A stretch of DNA of 46,330 nucleotides from Rikenellaceae bacterium (GTDB taxonomy: Bacteria; Bacteroidota; Bacteroidia; Bacteroidales; UBA932). The notes beneath the pieces are model-generated. The model was not told where the DNA came from and made no database searches. It saw nothing but the letters and a program-made list of their open reading frames with translations. Each line of letters starts with the position of its first letter. The stretch's first letter is position 1. The position numbers were made by a program, and so were the translations under genes. Positions 1 through 8,505 of this stretch are shown piece after piece. The stretch covers positions 1-46,330 of the forward strand of contig CAAGIG010000026.1 in NCBI GenBank assembly GCA_900769885.1, given 5' to 3'.

Positions 1-340
1 GGACTCGGGGGTGTTAATTTGCATACCACTAAGCACACATATCAATACCACAATATTACTCAAGACAATTTAGAGTGCTTAGGGGTTTTAATAACTTGCA
101 TAAAGATAGAAACATCTCGACTCACATCTGGAAGGGTCACTAATTATTCGTGGAAAATGCACTTAACCGGAAGCTTACGAGGTAGAAGTTTTCACCAAGT
201 CTTAAAATTGAACGGGCATTGAACACAGTTCGGATACCCTTCTATATGCAAAAGGGTGGACAAATGGTTATAGCTTTTTGTCCACCCAATTTATTTACTC
301 CGAATAGGAGATGTATGTTACTTCAATCTGTTGCGATTAT
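1..340. other. Gene-poor left edge
   Basis: I see no convincing gene here. The only open frame of note (19-222, +) has 67 codons, no recognisable motif and no operon context, so I do not call it. The one clear element is the terminator hairpin at 254-287 belonging to the lipoprotein gene on the right. No tRNA-like fold was noticed. Confidence 0.6.
254..287 (-). terminator. Rho-independent terminator of the beta-helix lipoprotein gene
   Basis: A perfect 11-bp stem (GGGTGGACAAA at 254-264 pairing with TTTGTCCACCC at 277-287) with a 12-nt loop. On the minus strand it is followed by a short T run (TTTTGC), and it lies about 55 bp past the stop of the minus-strand gene that ends at 341. This fits an intrinsic terminator; the U-tract is short. 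Confidence 0.8.
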
Positions 341-3300
341 TTAATAGATAATCTGAGTATCAGTTGTATTTCCGATAATCTGGCGTTTACCGATAAGAGT
401 TGTGCCGGTCAAAGTAAGTTCAGCATTTGTTGCCGAGTCGCGGATTACGATAACTGCATCATCACTTTCAGCGCAAGCTGATTTCAATGTGCTGTTAGTA
501 ATGGCAAATGTCTTTTGATCAGCATTTACAGTTCCGTTTACACCTACGCGAACAGCGTAACCTGTTACGTCGAAGATACAGTTGCTCATTTCAAGTGCAG
601 GTGAATTGTTGATGTTTGCACCGTTCTTTGAATAAACTTTACAATCTTTAATTTGCAAACCTTTCTCAACATTGGTTAGCTGAGCCAATGAATGCATTTG
701 GTTATCTACTGTACAGCCAATGATAGAGATGTTGTGGTCACCACCTGTGTACGATTTAACAGCGACTGGTTTATTGTCATATCCTTCAAAGGTACAGTTC
801 TTAACGATAACGTTGCTGGTGTAGCGAGTACTGTTATCACCTGAGCCAAGATTGATGTATGCACCTGCTGAAATGCTTGTGCTCTTGAAGTTGATGTTTT
901 GAATGGTCAATCCTGCTGTTGCATAACGTGCACTTTTTCCATCAACAAGGATTGTTCCGTTATAGTTGTGACCATTACCTTCAATTGTGATTTTCACATT
1001 AGGTTTTTGTTCAACAATTACATCGCCATTGATATCGTCAATAAGTGCAATGATGCGGTCACCATTATTCAAGGCATTTTGAAGTTCAGTAATATTTGAT
1101 ACTAGGGTAGAGCCTTCAATTACCTTAGTACATCCATTCACAATCACAAGATCATAGTAAGCAGCTGCATCTTCGTCAACCCAAACTGCATAGTCTGTAT
1201 CTTCTGCAACGTTTGTGATATCAAGATTTGAAGCATTAATTTCAGCACCTGCTACTGATTTAACAAGGATAGCTGCTTTCTTAGCTGTGGTGAATGTTGC
1301 ATTACTGATATTCATTACAACTTTTGCAGGAGCGTCAACATATTGCTCGTCAATCTTAATACCGCGACCTGATTCGATTGTCAAATCGTCAATATTCAAT
1401 GTTTGACCTTCAGCACAAACCCACATTGCATAATAGTCGTGAGTTTCGTTGATGGTCACATTTTGCAATGAAGCAGTTTTGCCTGCATTGGTGAAAGCGA
1501 TTGCTTTTTCAAACACAACGTCTTGGATATCATAGTTACAATTTGCAAATGTCAAATCGTATGAGTTCCAAGTACCGGTAGCTTGAGAGCTGGTCATTGT
1601 ACCATTTTTGATGGTAAATAGTGCGTTATCATTCTTTGCTCCAATTCCTGACCAATATGTGGTGGTAATGTTAAGTTTTTTACCATTCAAATCAATATTG
1701 ATTTTTTGGGTATTTTCACCACCCAATTTATATTCGCCGCTACCACCTGTTATTTGACCAAGAGATGAAATTGCAACATCAATATCGTTATAAAGAACCA
1801 CATTGATTTCAGCCGCATCAGATTTCAGAGCTGCAGCAAGTTCTTCTGCTGTAGTTACATAAGTATCAGGCAATACATAGTATTTACCACCATCTAGGAT
1901 AGCTTTATATCCTGGAGCCACCCATTTAGAAGGATTGAATCCAAATGAACCACCAGTGATAATAATCTCACCATCTCCATAAATTCCGTCAGTATATCCA
2001 CTTCTTGATGAAGCTTTACCGAAATCACCTCCATTAATATATACAGTTGTACCTACTCCTGCATATACATAAGCACGCTTTTGATTTAGTGTACTGCTGA
2101 ATGAGAATTCACCGCCATTAATAGTTATGGTTGAACCTTGACCTTCTGCATAGAAATTATATCTCGCAGAGGTACTCTCTGTATTAACTTCCAATGTTCC
2201 ACCATTATAGATAACCTCTGCACCATTAATAACTCCGATACCTCCACCAAGAGCATTAATTTCACCATCACTATTGATAACTGTTTTACCATCTCTTACA
2301 ATAACAGCATAATTTGCAGGTGAACCAGATGTTAGAGTTACATTCTCCTCTATATTAAGTTCAAAGTTTCCTTCTGCTGATATATAATCAACTTCAACAT
2401 TTTGAGTCAAAGTAACTTCTCCACCATTTGCTGCAGCGAAAAGAAGTTCTTCTTCCAATGTATCAGGATAGTTTTCTTCACCATCGAAGATAGGATCAAG
2501 AGAAATATTGAATGAAATGTCACCGGTTAGCATTCTACCGATCACATTGGTTCTCCAGTTTCTTTGAACAGGAAGATTGTCAACTTTTACAACTACAGGT
2601 TGATCTTGATCATCATCCATTTTCAATGTAAACTCAGCGTTTACAAGTTCTTTACCTTCGCCATACAATCCTTGCGCAGGTGCTGTAACATCTTGGCTGT
2701 TTACAAGAATGTAGTTCATTGACAAATATTTGTATGCAACTTCTTCTACAGTCAAAATTTCACCTGATAGTGCAGGAATCTCTGCAAATTCATAAACAAC
2801 TTTAGTAGCTGCTCCTACCTGACCACTAAACAAATCAAGTGCTGAAGCAGCATTGCTGATTTCTACCTTTGATTTCTTAACACTAATACCTGCAGTTTCT
2901 GCATCAGCCCAATCTTCAACTGTCACACCAAGGTTAATTTGTGCAAATGGACGTTCAAGAACAACATCCAAAGCGATGTCACCTGTTACAGTGTGCTCAA
3001 TAGTTTTGAAGAATGCATCGCGAGATTCGTCGTTGTTATTATAATCAGCATATTTGATTGCAACGTGACGAACATCACCATCAGTAATGGTGTAAGCATC
3101 AGTAGATCTGTTTTGTGCCCAGAAGGCAATTTTGTAGGTTTGACCTTTTGCCAAAGTGATGTCAACTTGGGTTGGGAATTTGTTTACCTCAATCACCTTA
3201 CCTAAAGCAGGGATCAATTGATCATCTGAATCGTAAACTGCATAATGCAATAAATTCACACTCAATCCATCACCGATAGCACGTGTAGCAGAACTTTCAG

Positions 3301-3424
3301 GACCGCCAAGAGTCAATGAGATAGTGGCGAATTCTGAATCATTGCCTTTGAAATCCTCTTTCAAAGAGCACGAACTTGCCAATAGAACAGAAGCAAGTAC
3401 GAAGAATGATAAAATTCTCTTCAT
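341..3424 (-). CDS. Large surface lipoprotein: DUF6562-like N-terminus plus beta-helix modules
   Basis: The protein has 1027 residues from the ATG at 3424. An upstream in-frame start at 3472 adds 16 residues ahead of a good signal peptide, so I reject it. Residues 1-19 form a lipoprotein signal ending in LASSC (Cys19), followed by SLKEDF, which fits export to the outer membrane. Residues about 35-310 resemble the DUF6562/fimbrillin-like N-terminal domains of Bacteroidales lipoproteins. From about 321 the protein is a long run of Gly/Asn/Thr/Ile-rich strands typical of right-handed parallel beta-helices. It falls into three modules that open alike: near 321 (LEEELLFAAANGG), 525 (TAEELAAALKSD) and 777 (NITELQNALNNGD). 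No catalytic motif is visible. An adhesin or glycan-binding role is inference. It is a single gene with its own terminator and a repeat-rich upstream region. Confidence 0.85.
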   Translation of the reverse strand: MKRILSFFVLASVLLASSCSLKEDFKGNDSEFATISLTLGGPESSATRAIGDGLSVNLLHYAVYDSDDQLIPALGKVIEVNKFPTQVDITLAKGQTYKIAFWAQNRSTDAYTITDGDVRHVAIKYADYNNNDESRDAFFKTIEHTVTGDIALDVVLERPFAQINLGVTVEDWADAETAGISVKKSKVEISNAASALDLFSGQVGAATKVVYEFAEIPALSGEILTVEEVAYKYLSMNYILVNSQDVTAPAQGLYGEGKELVNAEFTLKMDDDQDQPVVVKVDNLPVQRNWRTNVIGRMLTGDISFNISLDPIFDGEENYPDTLEEELLFAAANGGEVTLTQNVEVDYISAEGNFELNIEENVTLTSGSPANYAVIVRDGKTVINSDGEINALGGGIGVINGAEVIYNGGTLEVNTESTSARYNFYAEGQGSTITINGGEFSFSSTLNQKRAYVYAGVGTTVYINGGDFGKASSRSGYTDGIYGDGEIIITGGSFGFNPSKWVAPGYKAILDGGKYYVLPDTYVTTAEELAAALKSDAAEINVVLYNDIDVAISSLGQITGGSGEYKLGGENTQKINIDLNGKKLNITTTYWSGIGAKNDNALFTIKNGTMTSSQATGTWNSYDLTFANCNYDIQDVVFEKAIAFTNAGKTASLQNVTINETHDYYAMWVCAEGQTLNIDDLTIESGRGIKIDEQYVDAPAKVVMNISNATFTTAKKAAILVKSVAGAEINASNLDITNVAEDTDYAVWVDEDAAAYYDLVIVNGCTKVIEGSTLVSNITELQNALNNGDRIIALIDDINGDVIVEQKPNVKITIEGNGHNYNGTILVDGKSARYATAGLTIQNINFKSTSISAGAYINLGSGDNSTRYTSNVIVKNCTFEGYDNKPVAVKSYTGGDHNISIIGCTVDNQMHSLAQLTNVEKGLQIKDCKVYSKNGANINNSPALEMSNCIFDVTGYAVRVGVNGTVNADQKTFAITNSTLKSACAESDDAVIVIRDSATNAELTLTGTTLIGKRQIIGNTTDTQIIY

Positions 3425-3489
3425 AATTAATAAAATTAAATTGTGTGTATATAATTTGGTTAATATTTGCAAAGGTTAATTTAATCCTC

Positions 3490-3532
3490 ACAAAAGACAA
3501 TTCTCTTATTAAGAGAAATCATCCGTAATTAC
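3490..3532. repeat. Palindrome-centred repeat, copy 1 (lipoprotein leader)
   Basis: This roughly 43-bp segment is centred on the palindrome TTCTCTTATTAAGAGAA (3501-3517). It aligns in direct orientation with 3674-3716, sharing ACAAA(A)GACAA before the palindrome and CGT..AATTAC after it. The palindrome core is also a perfect 16-bp inverted match to copy 2. It sits just downstream of the candidate -7 box of the lipoprotein gene, an operator-like position. Confidence 0.7.
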
Positions 3533-3562
3533 AAATATACAAAAAATCAAGTAGAAATTAAA
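3532..3562 (-). promoter_or_regulatory. Candidate promoter of the surface lipoprotein
   Basis: On the minus strand, TATATTTG (3532-3539) matches the Bacteroidales -7 consensus TAnnTTTG. A TTTA (3559-3562) lies 19 nt upstream, one base off the -33 consensus TTTG. Initiation would fall near 3525, giving a leader of about 100 nt that contains the copy 1 palindrome. The -33 match is imperfect. Confidence 0.4.
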
Positions 3563-3635
3563 GAAATAAACATTCATTTTTAAAGATTTAAAACCACCCA
3601 GAAAAACAAATCTTGTTTTTTCATAATTATTATTA

Positions 3636-3644
3636 CCCCCCCCC
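3636..3644. repeat. Nine-C homopolymer upstream of the lipoprotein gene
   Basis: A run of nine C on the plus strand (nine G in the direction of the lipoprotein gene), inside AT-rich non-coding sequence about 212 bp upstream of the start codon. Tracts of this kind can slip during replication. Whether this one affects expression is not shown by the sequence. Confidence 0.9.
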
Positions 3645-3673
3645 ACGCATAAAATTCTGTATTTCAATCAATT

Positions 3674-3716
3674 ACAAAGACAAACTTCTCTTAATAAGAG
3701 ATATACGTGAAATTAC
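3674..3716. repeat. Palindrome-centred repeat, copy 2
   Basis: The second copy of the repeat at 3490-3532, centred on TTCTCTTAATAAGAGA (3686-3701), 184 bp away centre to centre. The flanks match copy 1 in direct orientation. The equivalent of the copy 1 -7 box is degraded here to a T-rich stretch. It lies just beyond the tilS terminator. Confidence 0.7.
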
Positions 3717-3727
3717 CAAAAAAGAAA

Positions 3728-3758
3728 AAGTCTCCCTGACATTCAGCGGAGAGACTTT
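3728..3758 (-). terminator. Rho-independent terminator of the proS-tilS operon
   Basis: AAAGTCTC (about 3727-3734) pairs with GAGACTTT (3751-3758), with additional CC/GG pairing inside. On the minus strand the stem is followed by TTCTTTTTT. It lies about 25 bp after the tilS stop codon. Confidence 0.8.
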
Positions 3759-3783
3759 CGTATACATTGATTCCCGGAAGTGA

Positions 3784-5148
3784 TTATTCGGTTTTGTCCG
3801 AAGTCAAAGAGAGCCTGATTTCCATCACCATTTTTGTTCTGGGAGTTATCTTGTATCTGTCATCAGGGCGCATACCCAATAGCGCAACTATCTTATTTTT
3901 AGAGATAAAGATGGGAACATTTTCCTTTTGATGTCTATCCAGTTTCTCATCAATAAAAAAGTCACTGAGCTTCTTCTCACCTTTTCTCATCCCTAAAGGG
4001 CGGAATCTATCCGCACTATTCCAGGTCCTGCACAAAATAGGGAAAGTAGCTTTGTCTGCATCGAGGAAAAGCAACCCCTCAATTTTTGATTTAGGAGAAA
4101 AAACTTTCGGTTTAGGATAGATTTTAATTATAAGTGAACGATCTTTGAAATGAAACTTTCCTGGATGACGGACAACAAACTTTACTGTCGAATTGTCTTC
4201 CAACGGATATATATTGAGAGTGCCCCTGTCCACTACCAATTTATGCGAAATGGAATAGAAGAGTTTTCCAACAGAGGGAGTTTGGACAGACCTGAAAACA
4301 TCTTCAGTCTGAGCACTGTTAAACTCATATTCGCTCAGAATACGATACAACCAGTACTCGGGATGAGATTGAGCCATCAATAATTGTTTGTCAATCAAAA
4401 CTCTATCCGGCTCGACTACCACAATCTCTTCTCTCTTTTGGGCATACAACTCATCCAAAATAGCCGATGCCTGCCTCAAATAATATGAATCTTTATGAAG
4501 TGTACTTAAAAACGAGGGGTTAAGTTGCTTAAACTCGGGGAAAATAATATTACGGACCTTGTTTCTCGCATAGTGAGATTCAAAATTAGTAATATCATCG
4601 CGATAAATTATACCATTTGATGATACGAAGTCCTGGATTTCTTCCCTGGTAAAGTTCATCAAAGGCCTTACTATCCTTCCATTTTTTGCAGGAATGCCTG
4701 CGATTCCTTTCAAACCGCTACCTCTCAACATATTCAGCAACATAGTCTCTGCATTATCGTTAAGATTATGCGCTATCGCCAAATAGTCAAACTGATGCTC
4801 TGCCATAAGTTCTCCAAACCATTTGTAACGGATATCCCGGGCAGCCATTTGAGTGGAAACAGAGTTCTCCTCAACATATTGATATGTATCTGCAACCTTT
4901 GAATAAAATGGAATATTCCTTTGAGCAGCCCAAGAGCTGACAAACTCCATATCCAGTTCACTGTCTATTCCTCTGAGAGAAAAATTGACGTGAGCTATTG
5001 CAAATTTTGGAGACAAGGATGAGCGGTAAAACAACTCAGCCATACAGATAGAATCAATACCCCCACTAACACCCAATAAAAAGGTCTTAGAGGAGATATC
5101 ACCTTCTACTAAAGAGGTCAATTCATTATCAAATGCACTTTCTATCAT
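3784..5148 (-). CDS. tilS: tRNA(Ile)-lysidine synthase
   Basis: TilS attaches lysine to C34 of the CAU-anticodon tRNA-Ile using ATP, so that it reads AUA codons. The 454-residue protein has the N-type ATP pyrophosphatase PP-loop SGGIDS at 28-33 and the signature HNLNDNAET at 127-135, followed by GIAGIP near 148 and RDDITN near 183. The C-terminal part, from about 360 on, matches the substrate-binding TilS_C region in layout and the length is normal. The ATG at 5148 directly abuts the stop codon of the DUF3078 gene, so it is the last gene of the proS operon and is followed by a terminator. Confidence 0.96.
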   Translation of the reverse strand: MIESAFDNELTSLVEGDISSKTFLLGVSGGIDSICMAELFYRSSLSPKFAIAHVNFSLRGIDSELDMEFVSSWAAQRNIPFYSKVADTYQYVEENSVSTQMAARDIRYKWFGELMAEHQFDYLAIAHNLNDNAETMLLNMLRGSGLKGIAGIPAKNGRIVRPLMNFTREEIQDFVSSNGIIYRDDITNFESHYARNKVRNIIFPEFKQLNPSFLSTLHKDSYYLRQASAILDELYAQKREEIVVVEPDRVLIDKQLLMAQSHPEYWLYRILSEYEFNSAQTEDVFRSVQTPSVGKLFYSISHKLVVDRGTLNIYPLEDNSTVKFVVRHPGKFHFKDRSLIIKIYPKPKVFSPKSKIEGLLFLDADKATFPILCRTWNSADRFRPLGMRKGEKKLSDFFIDEKLDRHQKENVPIFISKNKIVALLGMRPDDRYKITPRTKMVMEIRLSLTSDKTE

Positions 5149-6204
5149 CTAACTTGCTTTTACATACTGACCAAATGTATATGTAAAGCCAAGACCTACA
5201 ATTTCTTTAAACTGAACGCGTGGCGCAGCTATACCTGTCTTAGGGTCAGTAATTTTAATGACGTCGTCATAAATCAAGTTTGTTCGCAAGGTTAAGGTAA
5301 AGAATCTGTTCAATGCCAGAGAGGCGTCCAGATCCCAATATACTTTGATATTCTCCGGATTATTCAAATAGTCAGAGAAGAGTGTAAGGTTTGTACCTAT
5401 TTTAAATGTCTTGTAGGCATAGGCAAAATCAATTTTCAGCTGAGCACCAAGCTCTGTTCTAACCGCCTGATTGATGGCATTACCATACATTTCCCTTAAA
5501 GATTCTTCTGTAACAACCACAAAGTTTCCTGTAACAGGAGAAAGGTTTATTGAAAGGGAATTGAATGGTTTATAGTTTATACCCAAACCGACAGAGATAT
5601 AGCCCGGAGCCATAATTTTCGATTTGAGGTTCTTCACTCCATCTACCCATTCATTTGTTGGGGTAAACTGTGTTCTAAAATTCAACAAAGCCGAAAAATA
5701 TAATCTGTCGACCATTTTATAACCCCACTTGCTATCGAGCTGGATTTTATCATCACTCTTTTTAAATTGCTCAGCATAAGGCATTTCATTATCAAACGAC
5801 TGGATAAAACCATATGAAAGTTTCAAACGGTTTTCAAAAATCATATTATTCTTGCTGTAGTTGGCGTGCGCATCAATCAAAGCATTCAACGACACGTTCG
5901 CTGTTCCACCTTCTGCCCAATTGGTTAGAGAGACCTGAGAGAGTGCTATCTGTGTAAGAATACCATTTTTCCAGTATTTAGGCTTCTCCGACGCTGCAGA
6001 GGCAGTATCGATAGAACTTTCATCAATAGACGAAACGATATCCAGACACATCTGTTGAGCATCACTAAGGGATTGGCGGTCAATCTCTATTTTAGAAATT
6101 TCACTGTAATTGATTCCCTTCTTCTCGTCTTTAGGATTAGCGACAAGGGTTGTGGCCATCATCATAAACAGACAACCCGCAAGAATAGTTTTGATTTTAG
6201 TCAT
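5149..6204 (-). CDS. DUF3078 outer-membrane protein
   Basis: This is a Bacteroidota-specific family of unknown function predicted to form an outer-membrane beta-barrel. I start it at the ATG at 6204, which gives 351 residues beginning MTKIKTILAGCLFMM, a clean signal peptide with likely cleavage after VANP; the longer frame to 6249 adds 15 unlikely residues. From about residue 80 the protein has alternating amphipathic strands, with the motif SLTNWAEGGTANVS that opens this family, and it ends in an aromatic strand (FTYTFGQYVKAS). It overlaps the preceding gene by 8 bp and touches tilS, so expression is probably coupled. Family assignment is by recognition of the pattern. Confidence 0.85.
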   Translation of the reverse strand: MTKIKTILAGCLFMMMATTLVANPKDEKKGINYSEISKIEIDRQSLSDAQQMCLDIVSSIDESSIDTASAASEKPKYWKNGILTQIALSQVSLTNWAEGGTANVSLNALIDAHANYSKNNMIFENRLKLSYGFIQSFDNEMPYAEQFKKSDDKIQLDSKWGYKMVDRLYFSALLNFRTQFTPTNEWVDGVKNLKSKIMAPGYISVGLGINYKPFNSLSINLSPVTGNFVVVTEESLREMYGNAINQAVRTELGAQLKIDFAYAYKTFKIGTNLTLFSDYLNNPENIKVYWDLDASLALNRFFTLTLRTNLIYDDVIKITDPKTGIAAPRVQFKEIVGLGFTYTFGQYVKAS

Positions 6205-6910
6205 TGTTTTCGGTATTAAGTACGTCGTCAGAATTATATTTATAGCCAAGACGTTTTCCTGTAGTCATCTTAGAGGATTCAATCTTGACATTTATTTGCT
6301 CTACAGTGGCGTGTTTTACAATATCATAAGGTGGCACCAAAAGGTCAAAAGACAAAGTATAAAGAATCGCTGATTCCACAAATTCCACAAGATCCTCTCT
6401 TGTCAAAGATGAAGAACCAAACGAATCTGTCATTTGTCTCTTCTGTCTCTTACCTTCCACAAAAAATGATTTGTCCTTATTGACAAAGAGTCTTGCAACG
6501 AGATATCCCATATCATCCAACCTGTTGAATTTCATTGAGTCGGACAAAAAGTTATACACATTGATAACTCCGCAATATGAATTATAAGGCTCTTTTTTCA
6601 AATACTCATTCTTCCACACGGGGTGCTCTCTGTCAAACTGGAACACATCTGTATGCATACTGAAAATAAGGACATCGTCAGCAAATTTTAACTCTGCCTC
6701 AAATTTTCCTCTGTCTCTGTATTCTAGACGGACTCTTTTATAATCCTTGTCATCAAGCATCTCATTCAGGTCGTTACTCATTTCACTGAGGACATCCTTG
6801 AGAAGATTGAATACCTCAATCGACTGCTCAAAAATTTTGGATTTCATCACAGCCTTTTCACTGAGCAGACTTAAAATATTTTCGCGTGGAGAAAGTGTTT
6901 TATCAACCAT
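6197..6910 (-). CDS. Conserved hypothetical protein between proS and DUF3078
   Basis: The protein has 237 residues from the ATG at 6910; a TTG two codons upstream is less likely. There is no signal peptide or membrane segment, and the composition is soluble, acidic and basic mixed. Residues about 25-60 look helical (SIEVFNLLKDVLSEMSNDL). The central part includes IFSMHTDVFQFDREHPVWKN and YCGVINVYNFLSDS. I do not recognise a characterised domain; it resembles conserved cytoplasmic proteins of Bacteroidales. It lies 12 bp after proS and overlaps the next gene by 8 bp (the start codon of the DUF3078 gene lies within its end), so it belongs to the same transcript. Confidence 0.8.
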   Translation of the reverse strand: MVDKTLSPRENILSLLSEKAVMKSKIFEQSIEVFNLLKDVLSEMSNDLNEMLDDKDYKRVRLEYRDRGKFEAELKFADDVLIFSMHTDVFQFDREHPVWKNEYLKKEPYNSYCGVINVYNFLSDSMKFNRLDDMGYLVARLFVNKDKSFFVEGKRQKRQMTDSFGSSSLTREDLVEFVESAILYTLSFDLLVPPYDIVKHATVEQINVKIESSKMTTGKRLGYKYNSDDVLNTENND

Positions 6911-6922
6911 AGTCAAAAAAGA

Positions 6923-8401
6923 TTAGTATGAACGTGCAAAAATCACCCTTTGCTTAGATGGTTTGCCCGAATAGATACAGGTACCTTCTTCTTCCTCTAC
7001 GAAGCTGTCAAGAGGAATACATCTGATGGTCGCTTTTGTCTCTTCCTGAATTTTGATTTCGGTTTCAGCTGTTCCATCCCAGTGGCAAAGCAAGAATCCA
7101 CCTTCTTCGATTTTCTCTTTGAACTCTTCCCAAGTATCCACTTTCTGAGTTTTTGCATTTCTGAAATCGATAGCTTTTTTGTAGATATTTGCCTGAATTT
7201 CATCCAATAGGTTCTTAATGGTTTGAGCCAAACCTTCTCTGCTCATAGGAGCTTTCTCGCGAGTATCACGACGAGCCACCTCTACAACACCATTGTCGAT
7301 ATCCCTTTGACCGATAGTCAATCTTACAGGAACACCTTTCAATTCCCACTCCGCAAATTTGAATCCTGAACGGACATTGTCACGATCGTCGATTTTGAAA
7401 GAGATTCCAAGGGCTGAAAGCTCTTTTCCGATTTCCTTCATATACTCAACCATTGCCTGCAATTGTTCCTCACCTTTATAAATAGGAACCATTACCACCT
7501 GAATAGGGGCAATTGCAGGAGGAAGCACCAATCCTTCATTATCACTGTGAGCCATAATCAAAGCACCCATCAGACGGGTTGAAACGCCCCACGATGTAGC
7601 CCATACATATTCCAATTTGCCCTCCTTGTCAGCATATTTCACATCGAAAGCTTTTGCAAAGTTTTGACCAAGGAAGTGCGATGTACCGGCCTGAAGAGCC
7701 TTTCCGTCCTGCATCATTGCCTCGATACACAATGTATCCAAAGCACCTGCAAATCTTTCGTGTTCGGTTTTTCTACCTACTACAACAGGTATAGCCATAT
7801 GATTTCTTGCAAAATCGGCATAAACATTGACCATTCTTTCGGTCTCTTCGATAGCCTCTTGCGAAGTTGCGTGAGCGGTATGGCCTTCCTGCCACAAGAA
7901 CTCAGCTGTTCTGAGGAACAAACGGGTTCTCATCTCCCATCTTACCACATTAGCCCATTGGTTGCAAAGGATTGGAAGATCTCTGTATGATTTGATCCAG
8001 TTTCTGTAAGTATTCCAGATAATGGTTTCAGAAGTAGGTCTGACGATAAGTTCCTCTTCGAGTTTTGCCTCAGGGTCAACCACTACACCCGGACCGTCAG
8101 GGTTAGATTTAAGTCTGTGGTGGGTTACTACTGCACACTCTTTTGCAAAACCTTCAACGTGGTCAGCCTCGCGAGAAAGGAATGATTTGGGGATAAATAG
8201 AGGGAAATATGCATTCTGGTGTCCTGTCTCTTTGAACATTTTGTCAAGTTGTCCTTGAATCTTTTCCCAAATTGCATAACCGTAGGGTTTGATAACCATA
8301 CAACCCCTTACTGCCGAGTTTTCTGCAAGGTCTGCTTTTACAACCAAATTGTTGTACCACAACGAGTAATTCTCTTCTCTGTTTGTTACTTCTTTTGCCA
8401 T
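6923..8401 (-). CDS. proS: Prolyl-tRNA synthetase (short, archaeal/eukaryotic-like type)
   Basis: It charges tRNA-Pro with proline. I choose the ATG at 8401, giving 492 residues that begin [18 protein letters not shown]; the frame to 8452 adds 17 residues that do not fit. The length and the absence of the large editing insertion between class II motifs 2 and 3 mark the type-3 ProS found in Bacteroidota. Visible motifs are [21 protein letters not shown], the motif 2 region [21 protein letters not shown], and the anticodon-binding domain from about 290 ([10 protein letters not shown]). The C-terminus ends in the conserved Tyr (FARSY). It is the first gene of a four-gene operon ending in tilS. 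Confidence 0.96.
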   Translation of the reverse strand: MAKEVTNREENYSLWYNNLVVKADLAENSAVRGCMVIKPYGYAIWEKIQGQLDKMFKETGHQNAYFPLFIPKSFLSREADHVEGFAKECAVVTHHRLKSNPDGPGVVVDPEAKLEEELIVRPTSETIIWNTYRNWIKSYRDLPILCNQWANVVRWEMRTRLFLRTAEFLWQEGHTAHATSQEAIEETERMVNVYADFARNHMAIPVVVGRKTEHERFAGALDTLCIEAMMQDGKALQAGTSHFLGQNFAKAFDVKYADKEGKLEYVWATSWGVSTRLMGALIMAHSDNEGLVLPPAIAPIQVVMVPIYKGEEQLQAMVEYMKEIGKELSALGISFKIDDRDNVRSGFKFAEWELKGVPVRLTIGQRDIDNGVVEVARRDTREKAPMSREGLAQTIKNLLDEIQANIYKKAIDFRNAKTQKVDTWEEFKEKIEEGGFLLCHWDGTAETEIKIQEETKATIRCIPLDSFVEEEEGTCIYSGKPSKQRVIFARSY

Positions 8402-8466
8402 TATTTTTTGTTTATATGGAATGATTTTTGTTATTTTGTCTCTATAGTTCACACTAAGTAGAACTG

Positions 8467-8474
8467 CAAAATTA
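8467..8474 (-). promoter_or_regulatory. Candidate -7 box for proS operon
   Basis: TAATTTTG on the minus strand matches TAnnTTTG and would place initiation about 60 nt before the proS start. I see no good TTTG at the expected -33 distance, so this is tentative. Confidence 0.35.
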
Positions 8475-8505
8475 GTAATTATAAATCAAATACGGGAAGC
8501 CACCT

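Noticed and set aside
19..222. 67-codon plus-strand frame at the left edge
   Set aside because: No motif, no neighbour support and unremarkable composition.
3502..3701. Definite invertible promoter (inverton)
   Set aside because: The outer flanks of the two repeats match in direct, not inverted, orientation, so inversion is only one of several explanations; kept as a hypothesis in the findings.
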